Origin: an uncultured Bacteroidia bacterium
Lineage (GTDB): Bacteria; Bacteroidota; Bacteroidia; Bacteroidales; UBA932
DNA: 64,000 nucleotides
Assembly: GCA_902780175.1 (NCBI GenBank)
Contig: CACZEU010000013.1
Coordinates: forward strand, 6,118-70,117
Direction: 5' to 3'
Both the position numbers and the translations under genes were made by a program. Below the pieces are notes generated by a model that did no database searches, was not told where the DNA came from, and saw only the letters and a list, made by a program, of their open reading frames with translations. Below are positions 48,119 through 57,977 of this stretch, in pieces (within the stretch, counting starts at the first letter, position 1; each line of letters opens with the position of its first letter).

Positions 48119-50263
48119 ATGAGAAAGACATTTATCAAAACAGTGCTTCTGGCTCTCGGAGCCGTAGCCCTCTTCGCATCCTGCGAACCCAAAGAACCGG
48201 TGAAGAAAGATGTCCTCGTGAGCATCAGCGCTTCATCCGACAAATTCACCGACGGCAAGGTTACCCTCAATCTTGCTCTCTCCGACAAATCGTCTTCTGA
48301 CGTTACCGCAACCCTCGACGCAAGCGGTTCCATCCCTGCAGCCGCCCTGAGCTTCGAGAAGTCCGTATCCATTGCAGCCGGCTCCACTTCTGCAAGCGTT
48401 CCCGTCACCCTTGACGCTTCCGCACTCAAAGCCGGTTCTTATGAGACCACCTTTACCCTCGTTTCCGCCAACGGAGCCAAGGTAGATGACACCAAGAAGG
48501 ATTGCAAGGTCTCCATCACCGTAGAGGAGGAGCCCGCACCCGTCATCGTCGAGGTTTCCATTGCCGATTACAATGATGCATTCGAAAACGGCGCCGCCAA
48601 GCTTACCCTTGGCCTTGATGCAGCCCCCGCAAAGGATGTCGTCGTGAACCTCACCCTTGTCGCCCAGATGGAAGACTACAATATGGTTCCCGCCGCAGCT
48701 GTTTCTTTCGAGAATCCTGTGACCATCCCCGCCGGCAGCACTTCCAAGGAAGTCAGCGTCACCCTTGACGAGTCCGCTCTCGAAATCGGCCTTTCCTATT
48801 TCGCCGTAATCGAGATCGAGTCTGTCAGCGACAACGCAAAGAAGGCATCCCGCGGCCTCCAGGCCTATATCGAGGCCAAGAGGGTCATGGCTACCAAGCT
48901 CATGAACGACTGGGTCGCATCCTATGCAGGAGAGCAGGAAATCGACGGTGCTGTCAACAGTATGATTTCCGTATCCGGCGTACAGGGCAACTATTATCTC
49001 TTCGTATATGCCAAGGGTGTTGTCAACAATGAGTTCGAGAGCATCGACGAGTACCTCCAGTATATGGAGGAGAAGGCCATCGGCCCCGACCTTGGAACAG
49101 AAGATGCATATCCCATCAAGTCCGGCGACAAGCAGTGGGCATATAACAGGTTCGATGTCGGCGAGCACGAAATCTGGGTCCTCGGCGCCACTCCTTCCGG
49201 CCATCTTACCGGTGAATATGTCAACGCTGAATTCACTGTCACTCCTACTGCAGATATGCTTGCCGCATACGACAACTGGCTCGGTGAGTGGAATCTCAAC
49301 CGTACTCCCATCACCATCGCAGAGAATGACAGGAATGAGGTTTCCTATGTCATCAAGGCCGGTAACTACCTCATCGATGCAAACGTCGGCTGGAACGGCG
49401 AACTCCAGTTCTTCGTGACCGATCCTTGCACCGAGGCCGGTGGAGAAGGCTTCTTTGCCTATTATCCTTCCGAGCAGGCCGGCTACATCAACATCTACAG
49501 CGGCTCCTCCGCCATAGGCCGTGCCATCCTCGACGAGACCCTCAAGCAGGCCAATGTCGAAAGCACCCGCGACGGATACTACACCGGTATGGCCGTGTTC
49601 AAATACAACGACGAGTCATTCACCGGATGGGGCGACCTTGACATCGAATTCCCCGCAGTGATGAAGCGTCCCGCCGAGAATATCGATCCCAACTACCAGA
49701 AGTGGCTCGGAACCTGGAATGTCGAAGGCTTCGCAAATCCTCTGACCATCGGCATGGACTCCGCCAATGAGTCTTACACCATTGGCCTGTTCTATCCCGG
49801 TGTCAGCACCACATTCGCAATCGTCGACTTCAATGCGGAGACCGGCAATCTCGAGTTCAACTTCTCGCCTGGCGGAGGCACTGTCACTGCCAGTGGAAAC
49901 AGCTACACCCTCTATCTGTGCGGTATTACCAATACCAACTACGTTGCGATGGGCAATGACGAGACCGACCTTCTCGCCACGGCCAAGCTGAGCGAGGACG
50001 GCAAAACTGCCGCAATCGAGCCCAACCACTACATGGACGAGGGAGAAGAGACCTATGCCGTGAAGCTCGGCCTGCTTGGTTATAACAAGGATACCGGATG
50101 GTCCAACTTCGGTATGATTTTCTCTGTTCCCACAACAATGACAAAGCAGGAGGCTGCATCCGCCCCGGCTCTGAAGTCCGTAGGAACTACTGCTGTCGCT
50201 TCCGGCGAGCGTGTTGCCGGCAAGGCCCTCAAGGTCCGCCGTATCGCGAATGCCAGGAGGTAA
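48119..50263 (+). CDS. Unknown multidomain surface lipoprotein
   Basis: 714-residue lipoprotein (MRKTFIKTVLLALGAVALFASC). Two tandem Ig-like/Calx-beta-like repeats at about 28-125 and 140-250 share the pattern LSFEKSVSIAAGSTSASVPV / VSFENPVTIPAGSTSKEVSV. A middle domain follows (about 255-380). Then come two copies of a lipocalin-like beta domain, starting WLGEWNLNRTPITIAENDRN (about 386) and WLGTWNVEGFANPLTIGMDS (about 528). The internal duplication suggests a binding protein assembled from repeats. It lies 15 bp after the previous gene. Probable surface binding component of locus 2; ligand unknown. Confidence 0.65.
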   Translation: MRKTFIKTVLLALGAVALFASCEPKEPVKKDVLVSISASSDKFTDGKVTLNLALSDKSSSDVTATLDASGSIPAAALSFEKSVSIAAGSTSASVPVTLDASALKAGSYETTFTLVSANGAKVDDTKKDCKVSITVEEEPAPVIVEVSIADYNDAFENGAAKLTLGLDAAPAKDVVVNLTLVAQMEDYNMVPAAAVSFENPVTIPAGSTSKEVSVTLDESALEIGLSYFAVIEIESVSDNAKKASRGLQAYIEAKRVMATKLMNDWVASYAGEQEIDGAVNSMISVSGVQGNYYLFVYAKGVVNNEFESIDEYLQYMEEKAIGPDLGTEDAYPIKSGDKQWAYNRFDVGEHEIWVLGATPSGHLTGEYVNAEFTVTPTADMLAAYDNWLGEWNLNRTPITIAENDRNEVSYVIKAGNYLIDANVGWNGELQFFVTDPCTEAGGEGFFAYYPSEQAGYINIYSGSSAIGRAILDETLKQANVESTRDGYYTGMAVFKYNDESFTGWGDLDIEFPAVMKRPAENIDPNYQKWLGTWNVEGFANPLTIGMDSANESYTIGLFYPGVSTTFAIVDFNAETGNLEFNFSPGGGTVTASGNSYTLYLCGITNTNYVAMGNDETDLLATAKLSEDGKTAAIEPNHYMDEGEETYAVKLGLLGYNKDTGWSNFGMIFSVPTTMTKQEAASAPALKSVGTTAVASGERVAGKALKVRRIANARR

Positions 50264-50281
50264 AAAATGATTGTTCTCCCC

Positions 50282-50974
50282 ATGAAACGCGTATTATTGT
50301 CGATTGTCGCTTTGGCCTGCTGCTTCTCTGCAGCAGCCCAGAACTACGACTTCAAGCCGCGCGAGACATGGCCGTATCTTCTAGAGGAATTCACCTCCGG
50401 GGGCGTTCACACCTCCGGAGGTGCAAACCTCAACGACGGCTGGTACAATGTTTCCGTGGTCGACGGCAGTCTTCATTACATCAATGACGGACGCATTATG
50501 GCCGCGGACATGCGCCTGGTCCAGTACGTCCGGATAGGGGAGACCTTGTTCGTCAACCGCCTCGGGCGCCTTGCGGAGGTCGTCTCGGAAGAGGGCAACT
50601 GCGCCCTTCTCCGTTTCACCGCCGTCGATATGGAACGTCTCGCCAAGTCCGATATCGGCTATGGAGTGAGTTCCGCCGTGGCGTCAACCCAGAACATCAA
50701 CAACCTCGGCCTTGCGGGAGCTACCGTCAGCATGGAACTCCAGGCTGCCATTGCGGGTTCCAAGACCGGCAACGTCCTCCCTGTCCGAGTGAGTTATGGT
50801 TTCCTCCTGGGTGCCCGTCAGATCGAGGCTTCCAAGTCGGATGTCCTTGCGCTTCCCGGCCTCGACCAGGCGGCTGCAAAAGCATTTTTCAAGCAGGAAA
50901 AGATCAACTGGAGAAAACCGGAATCTCTGGTGAAGGTGCTTGAATATCTTGCCCGGAATTATAAAGAACAATAA
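50282..50974 (+). CDS. Unknown exported protein of SusCD locus 2
   Basis: 230-residue protein with a Sec signal peptide (MKRVLLSIVALACCFSAAAQ; ATG 50282 chosen). The mature part begins NYDFKPRETWPYLLEEFTSG and is mostly strands, with a helical C-terminus (LPGLDQAAAKAFFKQEKINW). I recognise no family. The stop overlaps the subtilase start by one base, so it is translated together with the protease and may assist it. Confidence 0.6.
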   Translation: MKRVLLSIVALACCFSAAAQNYDFKPRETWPYLLEEFTSGGVHTSGGANLNDGWYNVSVVDGSLHYINDGRIMAADMRLVQYVRIGETLFVNRLGRLAEVVSEEGNCALLRFTAVDMERLAKSDIGYGVSSAVASTQNINNLGLAGATVSMELQAAIAGSKTGNVLPVRVSYGFLLGARQIEASKSDVLALPGLDQAAAKAFFKQEKINWRKPESLVKVLEYLARNYKEQ

Positions 50975-53628
50975 TGAGAAGAATTCCGCTGTGGGCTGCA
51001 CTCTGCGCCCTCCTTGCATGCTCATGCAGCAAGGAGGTTGAGAAGCCCGTGATACGCTCCGCGGCCCCCGACGACCCCGTGGCACTTGCCGCGTCGGTCT
51101 TCGTGCCCGGTCAGATAAACGTTTATTTCGATGACGAGCTTGTGTCTTCCCTGGAGTCCGGTAGTGATTTCAGGGCGCTGGCGACGAAGGCTTCCGTGGC
51201 CTCCGAAGCGCTGGAAGAACTCGGAATCGTAGAGTGCGAAAGGGTTTTCCCCATCGATGAGGAGAACGAGGCCAGGCACCGCGAATTCGGCCTGCACCGT
51301 TGGTACAGGGTCCGTTTCGAGGGTGATGTCCCGTCTCCCGCTGCAGCGGAAAGATTCTCGCTTATGCCCGGCGTGCTCAGCGCCCGCCCGGTGCATAAGG
51401 TGCGTACGGCCGACGAAAACTGCTTCAACGACCCCATGGAAGGCCGTCAGTGGGGTTATCACAACCCCTACACGACCTGGGCCGACGTGAATGCCGTCCC
51501 CGTGTGGAAGAACTATACCAGGGGCAGCGATAAGGTTATCGTGTCCGTCGTTGACGGCGGTATCGATTTGACCCACGAAGACCTCGCGGCCGCAGTAGTC
51601 GCCCCCGGCGACAACGGAAGCCGTTCGTTCATGAACAACGGCAACGCCTACCGCATCACGGCGCACAGCCACGGCACCCACGTGGCAGGTACCATCGGAG
51701 CCGTCAACAACAACGGCAAGGGTGTGTGCGGTATTGCAGGCGGTAGTGCCGCGGACGGCGAACCCGGCGTGCGGCTTATGTCCTGCCAGGTGTTCTCCAA
51801 CACCGAAGGGGGAGCCAATTTCGAGGCCGCGATTGTCTGGGGAGCCGACCACGGCGCAGTTATCAGCAACAACAGCTGGGGCTACGATTTCGTCGATTCC
51901 AGGGGCAATTACAATAAGGAGGCCGCCGAGGCATCGCACAATTTCTACATCCAGCCCAATTCCGGAGCGTACAAAGATGCCACCAAGGACGCAATCGATT
52001 ATTTCACTGCCTATGCGGGCATGAAAAACGGTGTGCAGACGGGCCCCATGGCAGGTGGCCTTGTAGTGTTCGCCGCCGGCAACGACGGCCGTCCTTTCGG
52101 CGCTCCATCATGTTATCCGGTGTGCCTTACGGTCGGTGCCATAACTCCTTACGGCGGACGTTCCAATTTCTCCAATTACGGCAGCTGGGTTGACATCTGC
52201 GCCCCCGGCGTGGACATCCTGAGCACCTACCCTGGCAGCAAGTACGGCGAGGCCAGCGGGACCTCGATGGCCTGCCCTCACGTGTCCGGCGTGGCGGCGC
52301 TCGTGGTGTCTTACTGCGGCGGAATGGGATTCACCAGCGCGCAGCTCCGTGACAAGCTCGTTGGAGGCGGCAACAGCGCCGACGTTCCCGCTTCGTTCAG
52401 GATCGGCCCCCTTGTGGACGCTCTCGGAGCCATCGCATACGGCACCGGCGAGCCTCCGGCACGGGTTGAGAATTACACCATTGACAAAGTTCTGTCGAAC
52501 AACGTCACGATTACTTTCCCCGTCCCCCCCGACCGCGAGGGCAAACCCGCTCACGGCGTGAGGGTGCTTGCGTCCGAGAGCCTTTCCGACCTTGAGGGAT
52601 GCGACCCGCGCAGCCCCGGCTCCAATGTCCTCTATGGCGACATCCTTTGCCGGGACGCCGGCGTAGGCGATTCCGTTACGGGCACCATCGGCGACCTCGG
52701 ATTCGACAAATCCTACTATCTTGCGCTCTCGTCCTTCGATTACGGACGCAATTTCTCCGAACTGAGTTCCGTGAGCACGGCGGTTACGGGCGGCAACCAC
52801 GCTCCCGTCATCACTACAACCTACGACGGCGACTTCCGTTTCCACGTTCAGGACCGCTTCAACATAGTCTTCAGCATTTCCGATGAAGATATGCACGTGG
52901 TCAACGTTGAGTTCAACAAGGATGAGCAGGACCCCGGCGCTCTCACCCTTCTGGAAAGCGTCAAGAGCGGTGAATACCGCCTGCAGGTGCTTGGAGTGGC
53001 CGCTCCGGCCGGCAAATACACCGGCGTGCTGCTCGCCTCCGACAATTACGGCCTCTCCACCGAGTACAGGATCAATTACGAGATACTTCCCAACGAGGTT
53101 CCCGTTGTCAAGAAGCCGGTCGACGACGTCGTCCTCAACGGCTCCGGCGAGATGGTGAAGATCAATATGGAAGACTACATCGTCGATCCGGACGGTGAGA
53201 TTCTCAGCTACGACATTGCCATCTCCGACAATTCCGTGGTCCACGTCACCCAGAACACCGGCAGCGCGGTCCTCAACGTAACCGCCCTGGCCGATTCCGG
53301 TCTCGCCACGGTTACGCTTTCCGCTACTGACGCTGGAGGTGCGAAGGTTACCACGTCCTTCAACGTGCTGGTCAACTCCGGAGGCAAGGAGGTCCTGTGC
53401 TACCCTAATCCCGTCGTGGACATACTCCACGTGGGTATCATCCGTTTCGACGGCACCGCGAAGATAAGCCTGTTCAACTCCACCGGAGCCAGGGTTTACT
53501 CGGTGTCCGCCCCCTGCAACGCATTCCAGCCTGCAGAAATCAATATGAGGACTGCCGGCCCCGGCCTCTACACCCTTAAGGTGGAATACGGCGACAAGGT
53601 GTTCAACAACATAATCGTGAAGAAGTGA
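50974..53628 (+). CDS. S8 subtilase with T9SS-type C-terminal sorting domain, copy 1
   Basis: 884-residue secreted serine protease. The catalytic triad is complete: Asp194 (VSVVDGGIDLTHEDL), His233 (HSHGTHVAGTIG) and Ser431 (GTSMACPHVSGVAAL); the oxyanion Asn is in VFAAGNDGR. An N-terminal inhibitor-like prodomain lies at about 40-150, and fibronectin/cadherin-like beta domains at about 500-790. The last 80 residues (CYPNPVVDILHV onward, ending NNIIVKK) are a type-A T9SS sorting domain. The signal peptide also has a lipobox-like end (ALLACSC), an odd combination. It probably digests proteins at the cell surface for locus 2. The stop overlaps the next start. Confidence 0.93.
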   Translation: MRRIPLWAALCALLACSCSKEVEKPVIRSAAPDDPVALAASVFVPGQINVYFDDELVSSLESGSDFRALATKASVASEALEELGIVECERVFPIDEENEARHREFGLHRWYRVRFEGDVPSPAAAERFSLMPGVLSARPVHKVRTADENCFNDPMEGRQWGYHNPYTTWADVNAVPVWKNYTRGSDKVIVSVVDGGIDLTHEDLAAAVVAPGDNGSRSFMNNGNAYRITAHSHGTHVAGTIGAVNNNGKGVCGIAGGSAADGEPGVRLMSCQVFSNTEGGANFEAAIVWGADHGAVISNNSWGYDFVDSRGNYNKEAAEASHNFYIQPNSGAYKDATKDAIDYFTAYAGMKNGVQTGPMAGGLVVFAAGNDGRPFGAPSCYPVCLTVGAITPYGGRSNFSNYGSWVDICAPGVDILSTYPGSKYGEASGTSMACPHVSGVAALVVSYCGGMGFTSAQLRDKLVGGGNSADVPASFRIGPLVDALGAIAYGTGEPPARVENYTIDKVLSNNVTITFPVPPDREGKPAHGVRVLASESLSDLEGCDPRSPGSNVLYGDILCRDAGVGDSVTGTIGDLGFDKSYYLALSSFDYGRNFSELSSVSTAVTGGNHAPVITTTYDGDFRFHVQDRFNIVFSISDEDMHVVNVEFNKDEQDPGALTLLESVKSGEYRLQVLGVAAPAGKYTGVLLASDNYGLSTEYRINYEILPNEVPVVKKPVDDVVLNGSGEMVKINMEDYIVDPDGEILSYDIAISDNSVVHVTQNTGSAVLNVTALADSGLATVTLSATDAGGAKVTTSFNVLVNSGGKEVLCYPNPVVDILHVGIIRFDGTAKISLFNSTGARVYSVSAPCNAFQPAEINMRTAGPGLYTLKVEYGDKVFNNIIVKK

Positions 53629-54575
53629 TGAAACGAATTGCATTATCCTTAATCCTTGCGGCAGTCTGTATTTCCGCATCCGCCCAGGGTACGGCGATGG
53701 ATTTCATCCGTTCCGACCGCAATCCCGCCACTCTCGGCACCGCCGGTGCGGGTTATGCCTCCGTCGATATGGGCACGGCATTCTCCGCATTCGGCAATCC
53801 TGCCGCCATATCCCTTGCCGGGCATATGGTGGACGCCGCCGGCACTTTCGGAATGGCTCCCGCCGGAGACGGCAAGGCCCTTTCGTACGGCGGCGGGGCC
53901 TCCCTGCGCCTCGGCAGCTTCGGCGTTTCCGCAGGATATATCGGCACCGCTTATCCCAAAATACCGTTTTTCAGCGAAGGCGGCGGTGCTTCCGGCAGTT
54001 TTGCCCCCAGTGAGATGACGGTGGGCCTCGGCCTGTCCTATGCAATAGGGGACTTCCTGTCTTTCGGCGCGCTCGCACGCTATGCGTCATCCGCCCTCGA
54101 TTCCAAGACCACCCTTACTTCGTTCAGCGCCGACGTCATGGCAATGTACAGGCATGACGCCCTTACGGTCAGTGCAGGTGTGGCATCCCTTGGTCCCAAG
54201 GTGGCTTCCGTCGCCAACAGGAGCTATCCTCTGCCTTCCTCGGTAAGGGTAGGAGCCGCATATAAACTTGGACTTGGCGACTTCGCCGTAGATTTCCTTG
54301 CCGACGGCGATTACTATTGGGCCAACGGCACTTTCGGTGTCGCTGCAGGCGTGCAGGGTGGTTTCCGCGATATGGCGTTCCTTAGGGCCGGATACCGTTA
54401 TTCCGGCGTGCGGGAAGACTTTTCCGCCGCTCCAGTGCCTTCCGGCTTCTCCGCCGGCGCCGGCGTCAGGCTGTTCGGCATCGGTCTCGATTTAGCATAC
54501 ATTCTCAACAGCGGCACGGGCGGCGCGCTGGTCGCCGGTCTGAGCTACAGATTCGGTCAGGGCGGCAAGCGTTGA
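53628..54575 (+). CDS. PorV/PorQ-like outer-membrane barrel, copy 1
   Basis: 315-residue protein with a signal peptide (MKRIALSLILAAVCISASAQ) and FadL-like strands to the end (ALVAGLSYRFG). The start of the mature part (DRNPATLGTAGAGYASVDMG) resembles the PorV/PorQ family of T9SS shuttle and anchoring proteins. It overlaps the upstream subtilase by one base. It may guide that protease through, or hold it on, the outer membrane. ATG 53628 is preferred over a GTG one codon earlier. Confidence 0.75.
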   Translation: MKRIALSLILAAVCISASAQGTAMDFIRSDRNPATLGTAGAGYASVDMGTAFSAFGNPAAISLAGHMVDAAGTFGMAPAGDGKALSYGGGASLRLGSFGVSAGYIGTAYPKIPFFSEGGGASGSFAPSEMTVGLGLSYAIGDFLSFGALARYASSALDSKTTLTSFSADVMAMYRHDALTVSAGVASLGPKVASVANRSYPLPSSVRVGAAYKLGLGDFAVDFLADGDYYWANGTFGVAAGVQGGFRDMAFLRAGYRYSGVREDFSAAPVPSGFSAGAGVRLFGIGLDLAYILNSGTGGALVAGLSYRFGQGGKR

Positions 54576-54579
54576 TGCC

Positions 54580-57132
54580 ATGAAACGGGTCCTGTCGCTG
54601 CTTCCGCTTCTTCTTTGCCTGTGCTGTGCAAGGGAGAATCCGGAACCTGCCGGCCCCCCCCAGTCTCCATACATCTCCGGTGAGATAATCGCCGAATTCT
54701 CCGATGCCCTGTGCCAGGCTGCATCGGATGAATTCAATTATGCAATGGCCTCGATCGGGGCCACAAGCGTCGAACGCCTGTATCCCGACGCCGGTGAATG
54801 GGAAGCCCGTCACCGTGCCGCCGGCCTTCACAGGTGGTTCCGTATCACTTATGATTCCCGTTACGCTTCTCCTACCAAGGCGGCGTGGGATTTGCTCGAT
54901 ATGCCGGGCGTACTGTATGCCGGGCCTGTGAGGCGCGTGCGCCGTGCTTCCTTTTTTAATGACCCTTACGCCTACAAGCAGTGGTCGCTCTATAACGACG
55001 GCAGCGAGGGCGAGGGCTTCCTGAGCGGCTGCGACATCAACGTGCAGAAGGTCTGGAGCGACTTCACCGCCGGTTCCCCAGACGTAATCGTCGCCGTGAT
55101 CGATGAGGGCGTACAGCTCGGTCACGAAGACCTTGCCGCGTCTGCTATTCCCGCAGGTTACGGCGGCAGTTACTGCTTCGTTTACGGAAACGAGGGCGAA
55201 GTCATCACGCCCGGCCACCACGGCACGCACGTCGCCGGAATAATAGGGGCCGCCAGCAACAACGGCATCGGCATAAGCGGCATAGCCGGGGGAAACGACG
55301 GCAGCGGCGGCGTCAGGCTGCTCTGCTGCGAGGTATTCCGCGACAACCCCGACGACAAGGAGCAAATGATCCAGGGCAACCTCCCCAGCGCCCTGGTCTG
55401 GGCCGCCGACCACGGTGCGGTCATTGCCAACAACAGCTGGGGCTATGTTTACGAGAGCGAGGAAGAAGCCCTGGCAGGCGACGTTGGGGCGATGCGTTCC
55501 GCGATAGATTATTTCATCAATTACGCGGGCTGCGACGCCGGCGGCAAACAGCGCCCGGACAGCCCGATGAAAGGCGGCCTGGTGGTATTCGCCGCCGGCA
55601 ACGACGGCTTCAGTATGGGATGGCCTGCCGCTTATGAGCCGGTCGTTGCCGTCGGTGCCGTCAGCGCCAGGGGGGAGCGTGCTCCGTATTCCAATTATGG
55701 CGACTGGGTCGATATATGCGCTCCCGGTGGCGTCAGGGACGAAGGCTCGATGATACTCAGCACCGTCGATACCGACGGCTACGGCTATTTCCAGGGTACG
55801 TCGATGGCTTGCCCCCACGTGGTTGGCGTAGCCGCACTGCTGGTATCGTACTACGGCGGACAGGGATTCACCTGCGATATGCTTAAGAAGAAACTGCTCG
55901 ACGGCGCATCGAGGGACCGTCTCCCAGGCGGCATCGGCCCCGTATTGGACGCCTACGGTTCTTTCAAGAGCGGCGGGGCCATCCCTCCTGAGCCGGTAAC
56001 GGAATTCGAGCTGTCGTCGAATTCGAATTTCATAACCTGCAAGTGGGCAGTAACTGCCGACGAAGACGACGGCAAGGCTTTCTCCTTCCATATTCTGGCC
56101 TCCAAAGACAGGAAGGCCCTGCTTGACGCAGATCTTTCCAAGGGCATCCCGGCTGGCATCAGCCACACAAGGGTGGAGACCGGAGTGATTCCGGCAGGCG
56201 GAGGCATAAGGGGAGTACTGTCGGGGCTCGATTTCGATACCCGGTACTACGTAGGAATCGTGGCCGCTGACTACAATAAGAATTATTCGGCAATTTCCCC
56301 CATAAAAGAGACAGTTACCGGTCCAAACAGGCCTCCGTTGCTTTCCTCTGCGGACGGCACTCGCTTCAGCCTCAAGTCCCACGAGACGCTGACCTGCCAT
56401 TTCTATTGTTCCGACCCCGACGGCCACAAGGTCCTGCTCGAATACGAGCCTGGCTCCGACGCCTTCACCGCGTCCATAGATAAAGGCGTCATCACGGCCG
56501 TCATCCGCGGCGCCGACGCCCCTTCCGGCAAATATACCGCCGTGGTGACCGCAACCGACGGATTCGGCGGGCGCGTGAGCTGCCGCGTCGTGTACGAAAT
56601 CCTTCCCAATCACGCTCCTGTTACCGTAGGACAGATGGAAAACCAGCTGCTCAGCAAGCTCGGAAGCTCCCTTCCTGTCAATGCCCCGGACTATTTCTCC
56701 GACGAGGACGGCGAGGAGCTGGAATACAGCCTTGAGATCGGAAATGAAAAGGTCCTGGACCAGAGCAGGAACGGCGGGACGTTCTTCATCAGCCCCAGGG
56801 ATTACGGCCTGTCGGACGTTACACTGCTGGCCAGGGACGTGCGCGGTGAGACCGCGGCGATGTGTTTCAAGGTGCTCGTTGACGACGGGTCCCATCCCGT
56901 CAGGCTTTACCCCAATCCGGTGAAGACTGTGCTCAATGTCTGGACGGCGGCGGCAGGTTCGTACGAGGTGTCCATAACCGACAGGGCTGGGGCGCCGGTC
57001 CATTCTTCCACTTTGGAGATCGGTCCGTTCAGCCCCGTATCCATCGACCTTTCCGACCGGCCTTCCGGCATTTATAACGTACGCATTTCCGGCGGCGGCA
57101 GTGACGGCTGTTACAGTATCGCAAAACTATGA
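54580..57132 (+). CDS. S8 subtilase with T9SS-type C-terminal sorting domain, copy 2
   Basis: 850-residue paralogue of the 50974 protease with the same layout. Triad Asp175 (VAVIDEGVQLGHEDL), His214 (HHGTHVAGIIG), Ser408 (GTSMACPHVVGVAAL). The prodomain (IIAEFSDALCQAASDEFN), beta domains and sorting tail (RLYPNPVKTVLNV to YSIAKL) all correspond. The N-terminus again ends in a cysteine cluster (LLLCLCC). The pair probably arose by tandem duplication of a protease-barrel unit and has diverged well beyond recent duplication. It overlaps the next barrel gene by 4 bp. Confidence 0.93.
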   Translation: MKRVLSLLPLLLCLCCARENPEPAGPPQSPYISGEIIAEFSDALCQAASDEFNYAMASIGATSVERLYPDAGEWEARHRAAGLHRWFRITYDSRYASPTKAAWDLLDMPGVLYAGPVRRVRRASFFNDPYAYKQWSLYNDGSEGEGFLSGCDINVQKVWSDFTAGSPDVIVAVIDEGVQLGHEDLAASAIPAGYGGSYCFVYGNEGEVITPGHHGTHVAGIIGAASNNGIGISGIAGGNDGSGGVRLLCCEVFRDNPDDKEQMIQGNLPSALVWAADHGAVIANNSWGYVYESEEEALAGDVGAMRSAIDYFINYAGCDAGGKQRPDSPMKGGLVVFAAGNDGFSMGWPAAYEPVVAVGAVSARGERAPYSNYGDWVDICAPGGVRDEGSMILSTVDTDGYGYFQGTSMACPHVVGVAALLVSYYGGQGFTCDMLKKKLLDGASRDRLPGGIGPVLDAYGSFKSGGAIPPEPVTEFELSSNSNFITCKWAVTADEDDGKAFSFHILASKDRKALLDADLSKGIPAGISHTRVETGVIPAGGGIRGVLSGLDFDTRYYVGIVAADYNKNYSAISPIKETVTGPNRPPLLSSADGTRFSLKSHETLTCHFYCSDPDGHKVLLEYEPGSDAFTASIDKGVITAVIRGADAPSGKYTAVVTATDGFGGRVSCRVVYEILPNHAPVTVGQMENQLLSKLGSSLPVNAPDYFSDEDGEELEYSLEIGNEKVLDQSRNGGTFFISPRDYGLSDVTLLARDVRGETAAMCFKVLVDDGSHPVRLYPNPVKTVLNVWTAAAGSYEVSITDRAGAPVHSSTLEIGPFSPVSIDLSDRPSGIYNVRISGGGSDGCYSIAKL

Positions 57133-57977
57133 AACGGCTGTCCTTAATGCTTTTGCTTGTCTGTGCCCTTCCGCTTGCAGCCCGTTCGCAGGCGCTTCCG
57201 TCGCTGCTTGTACCTACGGACGCCCGCTCCTTTGCAATGGGAGGCGTAAGGACGGCGCAGGCACCGGCCGGCCTCGATTTCGACGCTTTTTATTGCCTGT
57301 GGGCGCCTGCGTCTTCCCGCGGCAACGTGTTCGGCGCCGATATTTCCGCAATGGTGATGCCCGGGCTGTCGCTTACCGCAGACATCAGGCGCTTCTCAGA
57401 CCGCCCGTACGAGACCGCTTCCGATACGGGCTCGGCGGGGGAGATGTTCCGGCCTTACGATTTCTCCTTCTCCGTCGGCGCGGAGTATTGCCTTGGGAAT
57501 TCGCTGCTTGCCGGAATCAGCGTCCGCAACACCAATTCCACCATCGCCAAGGATATAACCGGCAGCGCCGTGTGCGGTGACATTTACGCCGGATGGGTTG
57601 CACCCGGCTGGAGCGTGATGCTTGCCGTGCGCAATGTGGGCACGCCCGTCAATTACGGTTATGGCGAATACGCACTTCCGTCTCTCGTGGGGCTGAGCGG
57701 CGAGTGGAAGCCGCTGCAGGGTCTTTCGCTGGCTGCGGAGGCGGATTATCTGTTCGCAGGGACGTTTATGGCCGGCGCCGGGGTTGAATATTGCTTCCGG
57801 GACGTTGCATCCGCCCGTGCAGGGTATCATTATGGCGGTCCCGGTGAGGTTCTGCCGTCGTTCGTGTCACTTGGGCTCGGCGGCAAGTACGCCGGCGTGC
57901 GCCTTGACGCATCGGTCCTGCTGCTTTCGCCCTCTCTTGGCGGCAGCTTCGTGGTTTCCCTGGGGTACAGTTTCTAA
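57129..57977 (+). CDS. PorV/PorQ-like outer-membrane barrel, copy 2
   Basis: 282-residue partner of the second subtilase: signal peptide MKRLSLMLLLVCALPLAARS, then the PorV-like opening LLVPTDARSFAMGGVRTAQA, amphipathic strands and a terminal aromatic strand (FVVSLGYSF). It ends the rightward locus-2 operon, overlapping the opposing aldo/keto reductase gene by 4 bp at the stops. Confidence 0.76.
   Translation: MKRLSLMLLLVCALPLAARSQALPSLLVPTDARSFAMGGVRTAQAPAGLDFDAFYCLWAPASSRGNVFGADISAMVMPGLSLTADIRRFSDRPYETASDTGSAGEMFRPYDFSFSVGAEYCLGNSLLAGISVRNTNSTIAKDITGSAVCGDIYAGWVAPGWSVMLAVRNVGTPVNYGYGEYALPSLVGLSGEWKPLQGLSLAAEADYLFAGTFMAGAGVEYCFRDVASARAGYHYGGPGEVLPSFVSLGLGGKYAGVRLDASVLLLSPSLGGSFVVSLGYSF

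Noticed and set aside
54505..57003. Very long (over 800 codons) open frame opposite the second subtilase
   Set aside because: High GC removes stop codons from the antisense frame. The sense strand has the complete catalytic triad and sorting tail.
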